Source: Candidatus Moraniibacteriota bacterium
GTDB lineage: Bacteria; Patescibacteriota; Minisyncoccia; Moranbacterales; UBA1568
Length of the DNA: 39,107 bases
Direction of reading: 5' to 3'
Assembly (NCBI GenBank): GCA_017983435.1
Contig: JAGOBM010000003.1
Span: 70,124-109,230 of the forward strand
In this document: positions 29,736-36,849 of the stretch, in pieces
How the letters are laid out: every line of letters begins with the position of its first letter
How positions within the stretch are numbered: the first letter of the stretch is position 1
Translations under genes and position numbers: made by a program
Notes under the pieces: model-generated
What the model was told of the DNA's origin: nothing
Seen by the model: only the letters and a program-made list of their open reading frames with translations
The model's database searches: none

Positions 29736-30794
29736 TTAGCAAGCCGCCATGTTGCAAGCGTACCTCCGAATAGCGCAGGCATTGAATTTCGCCGTCCCCG
29801 GATTGATCGGGCAGCCCCACTTCGGAATCACCGGCCAGCCATCGGACGTACTGCAATCCACACTCTTGCCACTCTGTCCGGCACCGCCATTGTAGATAGC
29901 GGCCGCGAGCGCCTGTCGGGTCGTCGTGGAGCCATACGCTCCGATCATACTCGAGGCGGAACTGAATGCATTCTGCAAAATATTCGTCCCTTGGGTGATA
30001 TTCGTATTCGGATCCAAGAGATTGTGCTTGGGACCCGTGCACGTCGTATTGCCGACGCTCGCCGGCTTGACCTGCATGAGTCCGCAATCACCGGTTGTCC
30101 CAACGGTATTCGGCTTACATCCGGACTCCTGCGTGATGATGGCCTTGATGAAATCTGCTGAAATCCCAGAGCTCCCCGCGGCGGTCGCTATCATACCGTT
30201 CCATGCCGTCGTATCGCAGCGGCTCGGACAGGAAAAACTTCCTCCAGAGCAGATCGTCCCTCCACCTGATAGCGCGGTCTTGAGAGCGGTAGGATCGGTA
30301 CAGGTCGCGCCCACACCAGTCGCCGCTGCACCGCCTGCGGCCGCTCCGCCTGAAGCGGATTGATTCGTGCAAGAAAACGTATATCCATTGGTCGTGTAGA
30401 GTCCGACGATCGGATTCTTGGACGCATCGGTCTCCTGGGCGACCAAGAGCAGGAGCGTATTGACGATCAGCCACGCGCCGAGCATCACCCCCACGCCGAT
30501 CAAGGATGTTTTGATACCGGACTTCGCGTTCTTGATCATCCCTTCATCTCCGGCAGAAACGATATACATGATACCCATCGCCGTGATGACGACGAGCCCG
30601 ATAGCCACCATGACCTGCATTCCCCAATCCATGATGCCCTTGCCCATGATGACGATATGACACAAGGTGCACGGAGTATTGCTCCCCGATGTCCCGCACG
30701 GGACGAAAGCCGCCTCGACCGAAGCCATCGGGAGAGCGACCATCACAAATAGCACGAATGAAAAAAAGAAACGTCTCATGAGACTCGGGACCAT
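29736..30794 (-). CDS. Pilin-like membrane domain fused to lytic transglycosylase
   Basis: 352 aa; ATG 30779 (MRRFFFSFVLFVMVALPM) is an equally good start. Signal peptide, a CxxC-bearing segment (TPCTLCHIV), then the TrbC/VirB2-type pair: GMQVMVAIGLVVITAMGIMY, loop SAGDEGMIKNAKSGIKTS, LIGVGVMLGAWLIVNTLLLL. After a linker with Cys residues comes a soluble lytic transglycosylase domain (about 195-330): SADFIKAIITQESGCKPN holds the catalytic Glu, DCGLMQVKP the GLMQ motif, NITQGTNILQNAF and AAAIYNGGAG the rest. It combines VirB1-like wall opening with a VirB2-like anchor in one chain. It follows the solute-binding lipoprotein gene by 15 nt. Confidence 0.85.
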   Translation of the reverse strand: MVPSLMRRFFFSFVLFVMVALPMASVEAAFVPCGTSGSNTPCTLCHIVIMGKGIMDWGMQVMVAIGLVVITAMGIMYIVSAGDEGMIKNAKSGIKTSLIGVGVMLGAWLIVNTLLLLVAQETDASKNPIVGLYTTNGYTFSCTNQSASGGAAAGGAAATGVGATCTDPTALKTALSGGGTICSGGSFSCPSRCDTTAWNGMIATAAGSSGISADFIKAIITQESGCKPNTVGTTGDCGLMQVKPASVGNTTCTGPKHNLLDPNTNITQGTNILQNAFSSASSMIGAYGSTTTRQALAAAIYNGGAGQSGKSVDCSTSDGWPVIPKWGCPINPGTAKFNACAIRRYACNMAAC

Positions 30795-30809
30795 AGTGCC
30801 GCTGGTTAT

Positions 30810-32210
30810 TTATTTCAGGGTGTTGATACGATTCTGAGCTGACGACAGTGATTCTTGTACGGTTTCCTCGCCACGGTTCACCCGGCTGATCATATCATTC
30901 ATAATCTTCTCGATCGTATCGGCATCCGACTGGCGGAAATTCTTCGCGACGAGATTGGAGACCGCAAATGCTCCGAGTACCGTATCGTTGCGCTGCTTCT
31001 CAATGAGATCGCGTCGGGCGGCTGGCTTCTTGGTCGCCAGGAGATACTGCTCGGTCGGATCAGTCGCCATTGCAAACGTCCCCGGATTGCCCGTCAGGCC
31101 ATTGCGAAACGTGATCTGCTTGCTCGGATGCGGCAAAGCGAGATACGACAAGAGCTGCCAGGCTTCATGTGCCCGCAGCTTGTTCCGCACCGCTTTGTCC
31201 TGCGGCATCTTGGCATCTTCCTGCGCGTTTTCCAGGACGATATCGTGGTTCTTCGCTACCACATAGGTCCAGTAGTCAGCGTAGTTCTTCGGTGTCATAC
31301 CGGTAAACTGCGGCAGCGGAGCGATCGCCATATTGAGCTTGGCATTCTTCTGCTTGAGCGTCTCATAGCGCCAGGAGTAGTTCACCATCATACCGAGCGT
31401 CCCCTCGTAGAAGGCATCGATCGAGTAGTGCATGCGAGGATTCCAGGTATAGAGGCTCGACCCGACACGTGAGAACTGCGAATAGAAGCTGAGTGCCTTG
31501 ATCGGAGCATCTGTGCGGAACAGATTGATCTGCCCCCGTTCATCCTCGATCTCCGCCCCGAGACCGAACATCATCCCCAAGAGGATAGCCGGTGCACGAT
31601 TGATATTGTCAGCTGTCCCGAGCGCGATAGCTGACTGCGTGATATTGCCGTACTCATCGATCTTCGTCAGACGCGGCACCAGGCTACTGAGTTCCTCCCA
31701 CGTCGTCGGCGGTGCGGTGATGCCGGCAGCATTGAAGATATCCTTGTTGTAATAGAGCGCGAGCGAATCGACCGAGAGCGGGAGTCCGTAGATCTTCTTG
31801 TCGGTCTCTCCGATGAAATCATGCGCCACCACGTCGACAAATCCGTCACGGACCTCCTTCTCCGTCATCTGGTATTCCGGCGCCGGGACGATCTTGTCTT
31901 TGAATTCTTCGATCCACGAGTTACGGATCATGAATAGATCCGGTCCGTTGCCCGCAGCCAACGCATTGAGTATTTCCTTCTTGTAGGTCTCCTCACTGAA
32001 CTTCCGATAGCTGATCTCTCCGGCATACGGATTCAATGCCTGATATTCTTGAAAAATCGGCGCGTATATATCCGAATCATCAAAGACTCCCCAGACCTGA
32101 AGCGGCATCGTATAGGGTGATCCGCCGCCAGAGTCCCGAAGGCCGCACCCTGACAGCAGTATTCCGATACTCACGATCAGTCCGCCGAAAATAGCTTTTT
32201 TATATCTCAT
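30810..32210 (-). CDS. Extracellular solute-binding lipoprotein (family 1)
   Basis: 466 aa. The signal peptide ends in a lipobox (ILLSGC, C22). The body is a family 1 substrate-binding fold as in sugar ABC importers: VWGVFDDSDIYAPIFQEYQ, NGPDLFMIRNSWIEEF, IYGLPLSVDSLALYYNKDIF, TWEELSSLVPRLTK, a central Trp/Tyr-rich segment and GTLGMMVNYSWRYETL. No permease or ATPase gene is next to it, so the ligand and transporter are unknown. It starts 15 nt after the methyltransferase gene and is followed directly by the pilin-transglycosylase fusion, so it may work with that surface apparatus instead of a dedicated importer. Confidence 0.9.
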   Translation of the reverse strand: MRYKKAIFGGLIVSIGILLSGCGLRDSGGGSPYTMPLQVWGVFDDSDIYAPIFQEYQALNPYAGEISYRKFSEETYKKEILNALAAGNGPDLFMIRNSWIEEFKDKIVPAPEYQMTEKEVRDGFVDVVAHDFIGETDKKIYGLPLSVDSLALYYNKDIFNAAGITAPPTTWEELSSLVPRLTKIDEYGNITQSAIALGTADNINRAPAILLGMMFGLGAEIEDERGQINLFRTDAPIKALSFYSQFSRVGSSLYTWNPRMHYSIDAFYEGTLGMMVNYSWRYETLKQKNAKLNMAIAPLPQFTGMTPKNYADYWTYVVAKNHDIVLENAQEDAKMPQDKAVRNKLRAHEAWQLLSYLALPHPSKQITFRNGLTGNPGTFAMATDPTEQYLLATKKPAARRDLIEKQRNDTVLGAFAVSNLVAKNFRQSDADTIEKIMNDMISRVNRGEETVQESLSSAQNRINTLK

Positions 32211-32225
32211 ATTTGTATTCTTGCT

Positions 32226-32771
32226 TCAGGCTTTCTTGGCGAGAAACGCGTAGTGATATCCGCCGGCCGGTAGATTGCGATCCGCTGATAAGCCGGATTC
32301 TGCCAGCAGTGCCTTGAGCGTTTCCGGGTCGATACGCAGACTCTTTTCTGGACCGACCGCGCTCGCCTTGGGATTCCACTCCATAATAATGGCGGATCCT
32401 CCTGGCTTGAGCACGCGCGAGACTTCCTTGAGAATCACTCCCTTATGCTCATTCTGAAACAGCATATCCTTCAGCACCACCCAGTCGACGCTGGCCATAC
32501 CGAGTCCCGAGCCCCCTTCTCGCTCGAGATTCACCCGCTTCGGCGTGATATTGCCGAGATGAAGTATCTTGGCCCGGCTCGCCACCGCTTCGAGCGCTGA
32601 TGGCAGGATATCCAAAGCGTATACCTTGCCTTCGGATCCGACGACCTTGGCGAATTCGAATGAAAAATACCCGGAGCCGCAACCGAAATCAGCGACTGAA
32701 GAACCGGGAGCTACATCTATCTGTCCGATAATCCTGGCTGGATCAACAAAATTCACTCCTTCTGCATTCAT
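32226..32771 (-). CDS. Class I SAM-dependent methyltransferase
   Basis: 181 aa. Rossmann-type methyltransferase: motif I VADFGCGSGYFSFEFA binds S-adenosylmethionine, the acidic residue after strand 2 is in VYALDILPSAL, motif IV region SVDWVVLKDMLFQ, post-motif VLKPGGSAIIMEWNPKA. The pattern is that of UbiE/Methyltransf_11-like enzymes acting on small molecules, but the substrate cannot be read. It heads the minus-strand run through the solute-binding protein to the pilin genes. A TACAAT box lies about 40 nt upstream. It faces away from the tRNA-Ser gene. Confidence 0.88.
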   Translation of the reverse strand: MNAEGVNFVDPARIIGQIDVAPGSSVADFGCGSGYFSFEFAKVVGSEGKVYALDILPSALEAVASRAKILHLGNITPKRVNLEREGGSGLGMASVDWVVLKDMLFQNEHKGVILKEVSRVLKPGGSAIIMEWNPKASAVGPEKSLRIDPETLKALLAESGLSADRNLPAGGYHYAFLAKKA

Positions 32772-32844
32772 ATGATATTCAGTTTCTAGCTTGCAAAAAA
32801 TCCATTTCCATTGTACAACAAATCAAGGAATGCAAGAAGGATTC

Positions 32845-32875
32845 GCCGCTTTGTGCGGCTCGATTTTTTTCAAAA
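32845..32875 (+). repeat. REP-like palindrome upstream of tRNA-Ser
   Basis: GGATTCGCCGCTTTGTGCGG, then CTCGATTTTTTT: a short GC stem followed by T residues. It resembles part of the 120-bp end of the mobile element (GGATTCGCC...GTGGCTC). It could serve as a plus-strand terminator shielding the tRNA gene. Confidence 0.45.
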
Positions 32876-32896
32876 GCACGCCAGCAACGAAAATCT

Positions 32897-32986
32897 GGAG
32901 AAGTGGCCGAGTGGTTGAAGGCACCGCTCTCGAAAAGCGGCATACCCGAAAGGGTATCGTGAGTTCGAATCTCACCTTCTCCGCCA
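32897..32986 (+). tRNA. tRNA-Ser (CGA)
   Basis: 90 nt including an encoded CCA. Acceptor GGAGAAG pairs with CTTCTCC, discriminator G. The anticodon stem CCGCT/AGCGG carries loop CTCGAAA with anticodon CGA. The long variable arm (TACCC/GGGTA) is typical of tRNA-Ser, and the T arm reads GTGAG-TTCGAAT-CTCAC. Its last six bases, CCGCCA, are the crossover core used by the mobile element; the gene stays intact after integration. Confidence 0.96.
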
Positions 32987-34480
32987 AAATTGAAAATCGG
33001 AATCGGAAGCAAAAATATGGTCGGCACGAAGTGCCGTCTGTTCTGAATTCCCCCCAAAAAATCCTGAATCTGCAAGGATTCGCCACGCTCCGCGTGGCTC
33101 AAAAAGTACGGTTCGAGCTTCAATAATAAAGTTCGAACCGACTTTTTTGAATAAATGAAGTTTCTCTTCATTTATTCTCTCGTTTGCCAATTCCATATTG
33201 AATTTCAAAAACTTTTCGGTAAGTTCGAACCGATTATTCGCTTTTTGCTCAAAAGCCGATAATTTCTCTTTGAGAAGCTGTTTTTCGTTTACTAACTTAT
33301 TTTTCATATCGCGATATTCGTCTAGTGAAAGTGCGTTCTCTAAATATGCGTTCATCAGCTTCTCAATCTTAGAATCCAAAAGAAAAATATCGGCTTTCGT
33401 TTTGTCTGCAAAAAGCGTAGACGATTGGGATTCCACCAATTTATCTTTTTCGTTTTCCGCTAACATCCAAGAAGCCCAATCGTCTGGCAAAGAAACTTTT
33501 TTGATTTCCTTTTGAATTTCGGAAGTGATGATTTCCTCACGAGTATATTTTTGTGAGCAAGGATTTTTCCGTTTTGTACACCGCAAATAGTTATGACCTT
33601 TTTGCGTTTCGGTAGTGATAAAACAGCCACATTCTCCGCAACGGAAAAATCCTCTGTACAAAAATGGTTTTAGTCCTTTGCTATGAGGTTTAGATTTCCT
33701 CATCATCACTTCTTGAACGGAATCAAAAAGTTTCTTTGAAATAATCGGTTCGTGTTTGCCCTCGTGGATTTCGCCGTTATACAACATCAAACCCGTGTAT
33801 ATCGGATTTTTCAAAAGTTTTTGATAATTCGACACCGCAAGTTCCTTTCCGCTTTTTCGTTTCAATCCAAGTCCGTTAAATTTGTCGCGGAGTTGTCGCA
33901 AAGTGAAATTTCCAGTTGAATATGCCTCAAATGTTTTCTTGATTAAGGGTGCGATATTTTCATCGGGAACAATCTTTCTATTTTTGTTCACATATCCAAG
34001 CGGAGCCATTTGAGGCCATATTCCTTCTTTCACTTTGTTGCGATGACCTCGTTTTATATTTTCACTCAAATTGTCCACATAATACTTGGATTGCGAAAAA
34101 GCGATTGAAAGCATGAATTTGCCTTGCGGTGTCGGATCAAACCAAAAAGTTGGAAATTTCATTTCGCTAATTATTCCAGTATCAACGAGATAAATTATTT
34201 TTCCACCATCAACACTATTTCTCGCAAGTCTGTCGGGGTGCCACGCCAAAATACCAGACGCTTCGCCTTTTTCCGTTCTCAACATCATTTCGTTAAACAC
34301 GGGGCGACCTGGTATTTTGGCGGTCTGTTTTTCGACAAAGACATCTACCACTTCCAGTTGTTCTTTCAACGCTAAACTTTTTAATTCCGATAATTGGTCA
34401 GAAATGCTGCGGACTTGTCTGTCTTTGTCGTCCGTAGACTTGCGAGTATATATGAAAAACTTTTTGGTTTGATTATTCAT
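32972..34480 (-). CDS. Large serine recombinase (integrase)
   Basis: 502 aa. N-terminal resolvase domain with catalytic Ser15 in YTRKST and Arg in HPDRLARNS; a recombinase domain (about 165-275, PLGYVNKNRKIVPDENIAPL); a zinc ribbon (CGECGCFITTETQ ... CTKRKNPC) near 290-320; a coiled coil (370-440); and a short C-terminal region. The last ~40 residues (EPRGAWRILADSGFFGG ... FQFW) are encoded by the 120-bp repeat R1, and the stop (RRR then TGA) lies in the tRNA-Ser gene, antisense. In the inferred circle the frame would instead continue as RCLLDKVRNYFEQNPND. AT-rich relative to the host. Probably drives attP x attB integration at tRNA-Ser. Confidence 0.93.
   Translation of the reverse strand: MNNQTKKFFIYTRKSTDDKDRQVRSISDQLSELKSLALKEQLEVVDVFVEKQTAKIPGRPVFNEMMLRTEKGEASGILAWHPDRLARNSVDGGKIIYLVDTGIISEMKFPTFWFDPTPQGKFMLSIAFSQSKYYVDNLSENIKRGHRNKVKEGIWPQMAPLGYVNKNRKIVPDENIAPLIKKTFEAYSTGNFTLRQLRDKFNGLGLKRKSGKELAVSNYQKLLKNPIYTGLMLYNGEIHEGKHEPIISKKLFDSVQEVMMRKSKPHSKGLKPFLYRGFFRCGECGCFITTETQKGHNYLRCTKRKNPCSQKYTREEIITSEIQKEIKKVSLPDDWASWMLAENEKDKLVESQSSTLFADKTKADIFLLDSKIEKLMNAYLENALSLDEYRDMKNKLVNEKQLLKEKLSAFEQKANNRFELTEKFLKFNMELANERINEEKLHLFKKVGSNFIIEARTVLFEPRGAWRILADSGFFGGNSEQTALRADHIFASDSDFQFWRRR
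32981..32986 (+). other. attL core (CCGCCA)
   Basis: CCGCCA, the tRNA-Ser 3' end, recurs at 37048-37053 and inverted at 34616-34621. Neighbouring bases differ on both sides, so identity is limited to 6 bp, as expected for a serine integrase. Confidence 0.8.
32981..33100 (+). repeat. Element end repeat R1
   Basis: 120 bp, identical to the inverse of 34502-34621. It begins with the core CCGCCA shared with the tRNA end. Contains hairpins CGGCAC-GAA-GTGCCG (33022-33036) and GCCACG-CTCCG-CGTGGC (33082-33098). Encodes the recombinase C-terminal residues on the minus strand. Confidence 0.95.
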
Positions 34481-34501
34481 AGAATTGTATTGGCAAACGA
34501 G

Positions 34502-34820
34502 GAGCCACGCGGAGCGTGGCGAATCCTTGCAGATTCAGGATTTTTTGGGGGGAATTCAGAACAGACGGCACTTCGTGCCGACCATATTTTTGCTTCCGAT
34601 TCCGATTTTCAATTTTGGCGGTGTTTGTTGGACAAAGTTCGAAACTATTTCGAGCAAAATCCAAATGATTAAAACTACTAAAAAGGACTCGGCAGGGCGA
34701 AACAATTTGTCTGGGGTTTTGGATTCGCCCTGCCTCGGCTGATTTCCCGCCCGCAGGAGGGGTCTGGGGAGGAATGCGGGCGGGTTTCGGAATTGCTTCT
34801 TTTTTGAAATTCGCCGAAAC
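34502..34820 (-). repeat. Internal inverted copy of the attP junction (R1'-core-R2)
   Basis: 319 bp: 34502-34621 is the exact inverse of R1; 34616-34820 is the inverse of the right-end repeat with one mismatch; they overlap at TGGCGG (34616-34621). R2 has strong stems: 34691-34701 with 34724-34734 (11 bp), 34746-34755 with 34775-34784 (10 bp), 34784-34790 with 34814-34820 (7 bp). The stretch 34481-34922 holds no gene, only this repeat and flanking promoters. Confidence 0.95.
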
Positions 34821-34896
34821 AGAAAAATTCTTGATATTGATTTGTTTGAAATTTTGGTGTAACATCATAGTAGTAACAGATAAATGGATACTCCAC

Positions 34897-34902
34897 TATA
34901 AT
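34897..34902 (+). promoter_or_regulatory. -10 box of the XRE-cargo operon
   Basis: TATAAT, 20 nt before the XRE start codon. The -35 region (GTAACA, 18-bp spacing) is weak. No strong Shine-Dalgarno sequence is seen. Confidence 0.55.
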
Positions 34903-34922
34903 GTTAATCTTTTATTGATTAT

Positions 34923-35129
34923 ATGTCAAATAACCAAAATTTAGCAAACAACATAAAAAAATTGCGAGAAGCCAAAGGGCTTTCGCAGGAAAAATTGGCG
35001 AGATTGGCAGATGTCGCTAACAATACGCTTATAAAAATGGAATCTGGTGAAAACCAGAATCCAACATTAGTCACGCTCAAAAAAGTTGCGAAAGCTTTTG
35101 GAGTGAGCGTTGATGATTTAATAAATTAA
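34923..35129 (+). CDS. XRE/Cro-type transcriptional regulator
   Basis: 68 aa, a single helix-turn-helix domain: NIKKLREAKGLSQEKLARLA, DVANNTLIKMESGENQNPTL, VTLKKVAKAFGVSVDDLI. This is the complete minimal XRE fold with no effector domain. It starts the cargo arm of the mobile element and is followed 4 nt later by the 571-aa gene, so the two form an operon, probably autoregulated, as is common for such pairs on mobile elements. It could also govern the divergently placed recombinase, whose start is about 440 bp away across the repeat. Confidence 0.92.
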   Translation: MSNNQNLANNIKKLREAKGLSQEKLARLADVANNTLIKMESGENQNPTLVTLKKVAKAFGVSVDDLIN

Positions 35130-35133
35130 AATT

Positions 35134-36849
35134 ATGAAATTTGAAGGTCAACCACAACCAACACAAGAGGAAATAAAAGATGTTGAAAAAGAAATGCACA
35201 TGAGCGGTCGTGCTATGCGTGTTGATGAAACACCAGAAGAATACAAAGCCGAGCGAGAAAAATCTTGGGCTGAAAAACAGCAACCAAAAATAGAACAACC
35301 AGAAAATCCAGAAGTTGAACAACAAATAAAAAGTTCGCTCGACACTGTTTCAGATTCAGGCGTGGTAAAAGTTTATGATAAATCAGGAAAATTTGTTTTT
35401 AGCGGTAATCCTGACCAGTTAATGATTTTTTGGAAAAATAAAGATTATGGTGCCGTTGAAGACATCGGGGGAATTTCTGACGAAGACGGGAAAAGTATAT
35501 TTCGTTTTGGTGCGGGCGATAGTCACGGATTTACAGACAGAAAAAGAATTGAAGGATTATTCCAGCAGCTAGAAGGACAAGTTACGCGAAAGAAATCGAC
35601 AGCACAAGATCAACAAAAAATTGTTGAGATACGACAGTCTTTGGGACAAGAAACATTGCCACCCAAATCTCAAGAAAAATCCCAAGAACAGGTTACGGAA
35701 CAACCAGAAAACAAAGCAGAAAATCCTATAAAACAAGAAAGTTTATTTGACGATGAAAACGCAAAACAAATTTTAGAAGTAACTAAAGATTGGACTAAAT
35801 ATGGTGGAAATTTTTATGACCACCTAACTGGTAAAAGTATAAACCTACAGAGAGGTGTTGATTACAAAGTAAATCCAGACGGAACACCAGACATGGCAAG
35901 TTTCCGTGAAGCTAGACAGAAAAAAATTGATACTTGGTTGCAAGACCCAAGCAATCAGGAATGGATTGCGGCGGGACCGAAATTTGAACAAGACCATAAA
36001 CAAGAATTGGGCTACGGACAAGAAACCGTAAAAGCAAAACAGCCAGACGGAACTTTTGCAGATAAAGAAAGATATACAACGCCATATTTTTACGAAAATG
36101 GTTGGCTCTATTATGAATCAAATTATTTTGATAAACAGACAGGCGAATTAAAACAGCCAGAGCGTGAATCAACAAAATATCGTGTATATTTTAATTGCGA
36201 GGGTGGAGATATACTGCCAACTTATCAAGGTGTTATTGAGCAATTAAGCCAAGACCCAGAATTACAAAAACTTGGTTTTCAAATCAAGACAGCGGATGTT
36301 TCAAAAGTAAGCCCACAGGAAATCGGGCAAATTATGAATCAAAAAGACCGTATCGTTTTGTATCTCGGAGAAAAAGGAATGGAAAAAGCTCTACCGATTT
36401 TGCAAAAATATGCGGAGCAAAATCGTCAAAAATTTAATAAGGAAGGAGTTTTGCTCGCACAACCACTTACGGACAGTCAAGGACAAGAAATATCTGGTGT
36501 TAGGGTGACTTCAGAAACGAAAGGAATGTCGCCAGACCCAACAGAGTCAAATAAAAAATATGCTTCATTTAGTGATATGCAAAGCAAAGTAGTTGAATCG
36601 TGTTTCCGTTCGATAACTGCTGGATTGAAAAATCCTAAAACACTTGAGTCTATGGCCGCAAAATATCCAGTTATGAAAGAAGCTTTATCAAAACTTCCAG
36701 CAGGTGCTTCGGTTGAAGATTATATGAAAGGAATTCTTTCTGATCCAAACGGTGAAGAATTTTTGACAAAAAATTTGAAAGCGATATATCCGCAGTGGTC
36801 AAAAGCGTTCGGTATGTCAGAAAAGAATATTGCTTTCAAAAAAGATTAG
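35134..36849 (+). CDS. Cargo protein of the element, 571 aa, unknown
   Basis: 571 aa, hydrophilic, no signal peptide or membrane helix. N-terminus is disordered and Gln/Glu/Pro-rich (QQPKIEQPENPEVEQQ). Residues about 75-150 form a small alpha/beta unit (GVVKVYDKSGKFVFSGNPDQ). After a second disordered linker, the C-terminal region (215-571) includes KYRVYFNCEGGDILPTYQGV, KDRIVLYLGEKGMEKALPIL, LAQPLTDSQGQEISGVRVTS and YASFSDMQSKVVESCFRSI. That strand-helix series, ending in a conserved Ser-Phe stretch, loosely recalls HopA1-like domains; this is a weak guess. The stop codon falls exactly at the border of repeat R2'. AT-rich, like the rest of the arm. Confidence 0.85.
   Translation: MKFEGQPQPTQEEIKDVEKEMHMSGRAMRVDETPEEYKAEREKSWAEKQQPKIEQPENPEVEQQIKSSLDTVSDSGVVKVYDKSGKFVFSGNPDQLMIFWKNKDYGAVEDIGGISDEDGKSIFRFGAGDSHGFTDRKRIEGLFQQLEGQVTRKKSTAQDQQKIVEIRQSLGQETLPPKSQEKSQEQVTEQPENKAENPIKQESLFDDENAKQILEVTKDWTKYGGNFYDHLTGKSINLQRGVDYKVNPDGTPDMASFREARQKKIDTWLQDPSNQEWIAAGPKFEQDHKQELGYGQETVKAKQPDGTFADKERYTTPYFYENGWLYYESNYFDKQTGELKQPERESTKYRVYFNCEGGDILPTYQGVIEQLSQDPELQKLGFQIKTADVSKVSPQEIGQIMNQKDRIVLYLGEKGMEKALPILQKYAEQNRQKFNKEGVLLAQPLTDSQGQEISGVRVTSETKGMSPDPTESNKKYASFSDMQSKVVESCFRSITAGLKNPKTLESMAAKYPVMKEALSKLPAGASVEDYMKGILSDPNGEEFLTKNLKAIYPQWSKAFGMSEKNIAFKKD

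Noticed and set aside
33105-33150. Hairpin GTTCGAGCTT/AAGTTCGAAC with nearby T runs as recombinase terminator
   Set aside because: It lies inside the recombinase frame, which continues with a family-like C-terminal sequence; kept only as a possible secondary structure.
32779-33171. Minus-strand frame containing GEGEIRTHDTLSGMPLFESG
   Set aside because: It is the translated antisense of tRNA-Ser plus repeat R1, a well-known false protein in databases.
32981-34621. R1/R1' as terminal inverted repeats of an insertion sequence
   Set aside because: They contain the att core and the recombinase 3' end, and the R2 pair continues beyond the core; the circle-with-two-attP model explains both pairs together.
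34394-34672. 92-aa plus-strand frame ending FQFWRCLLDKVRNYFEQNPND
   Set aside because: Not a separate gene: it is the inverted copy of the recombinase 3' end, useful only for showing how the frame continues in the circle.
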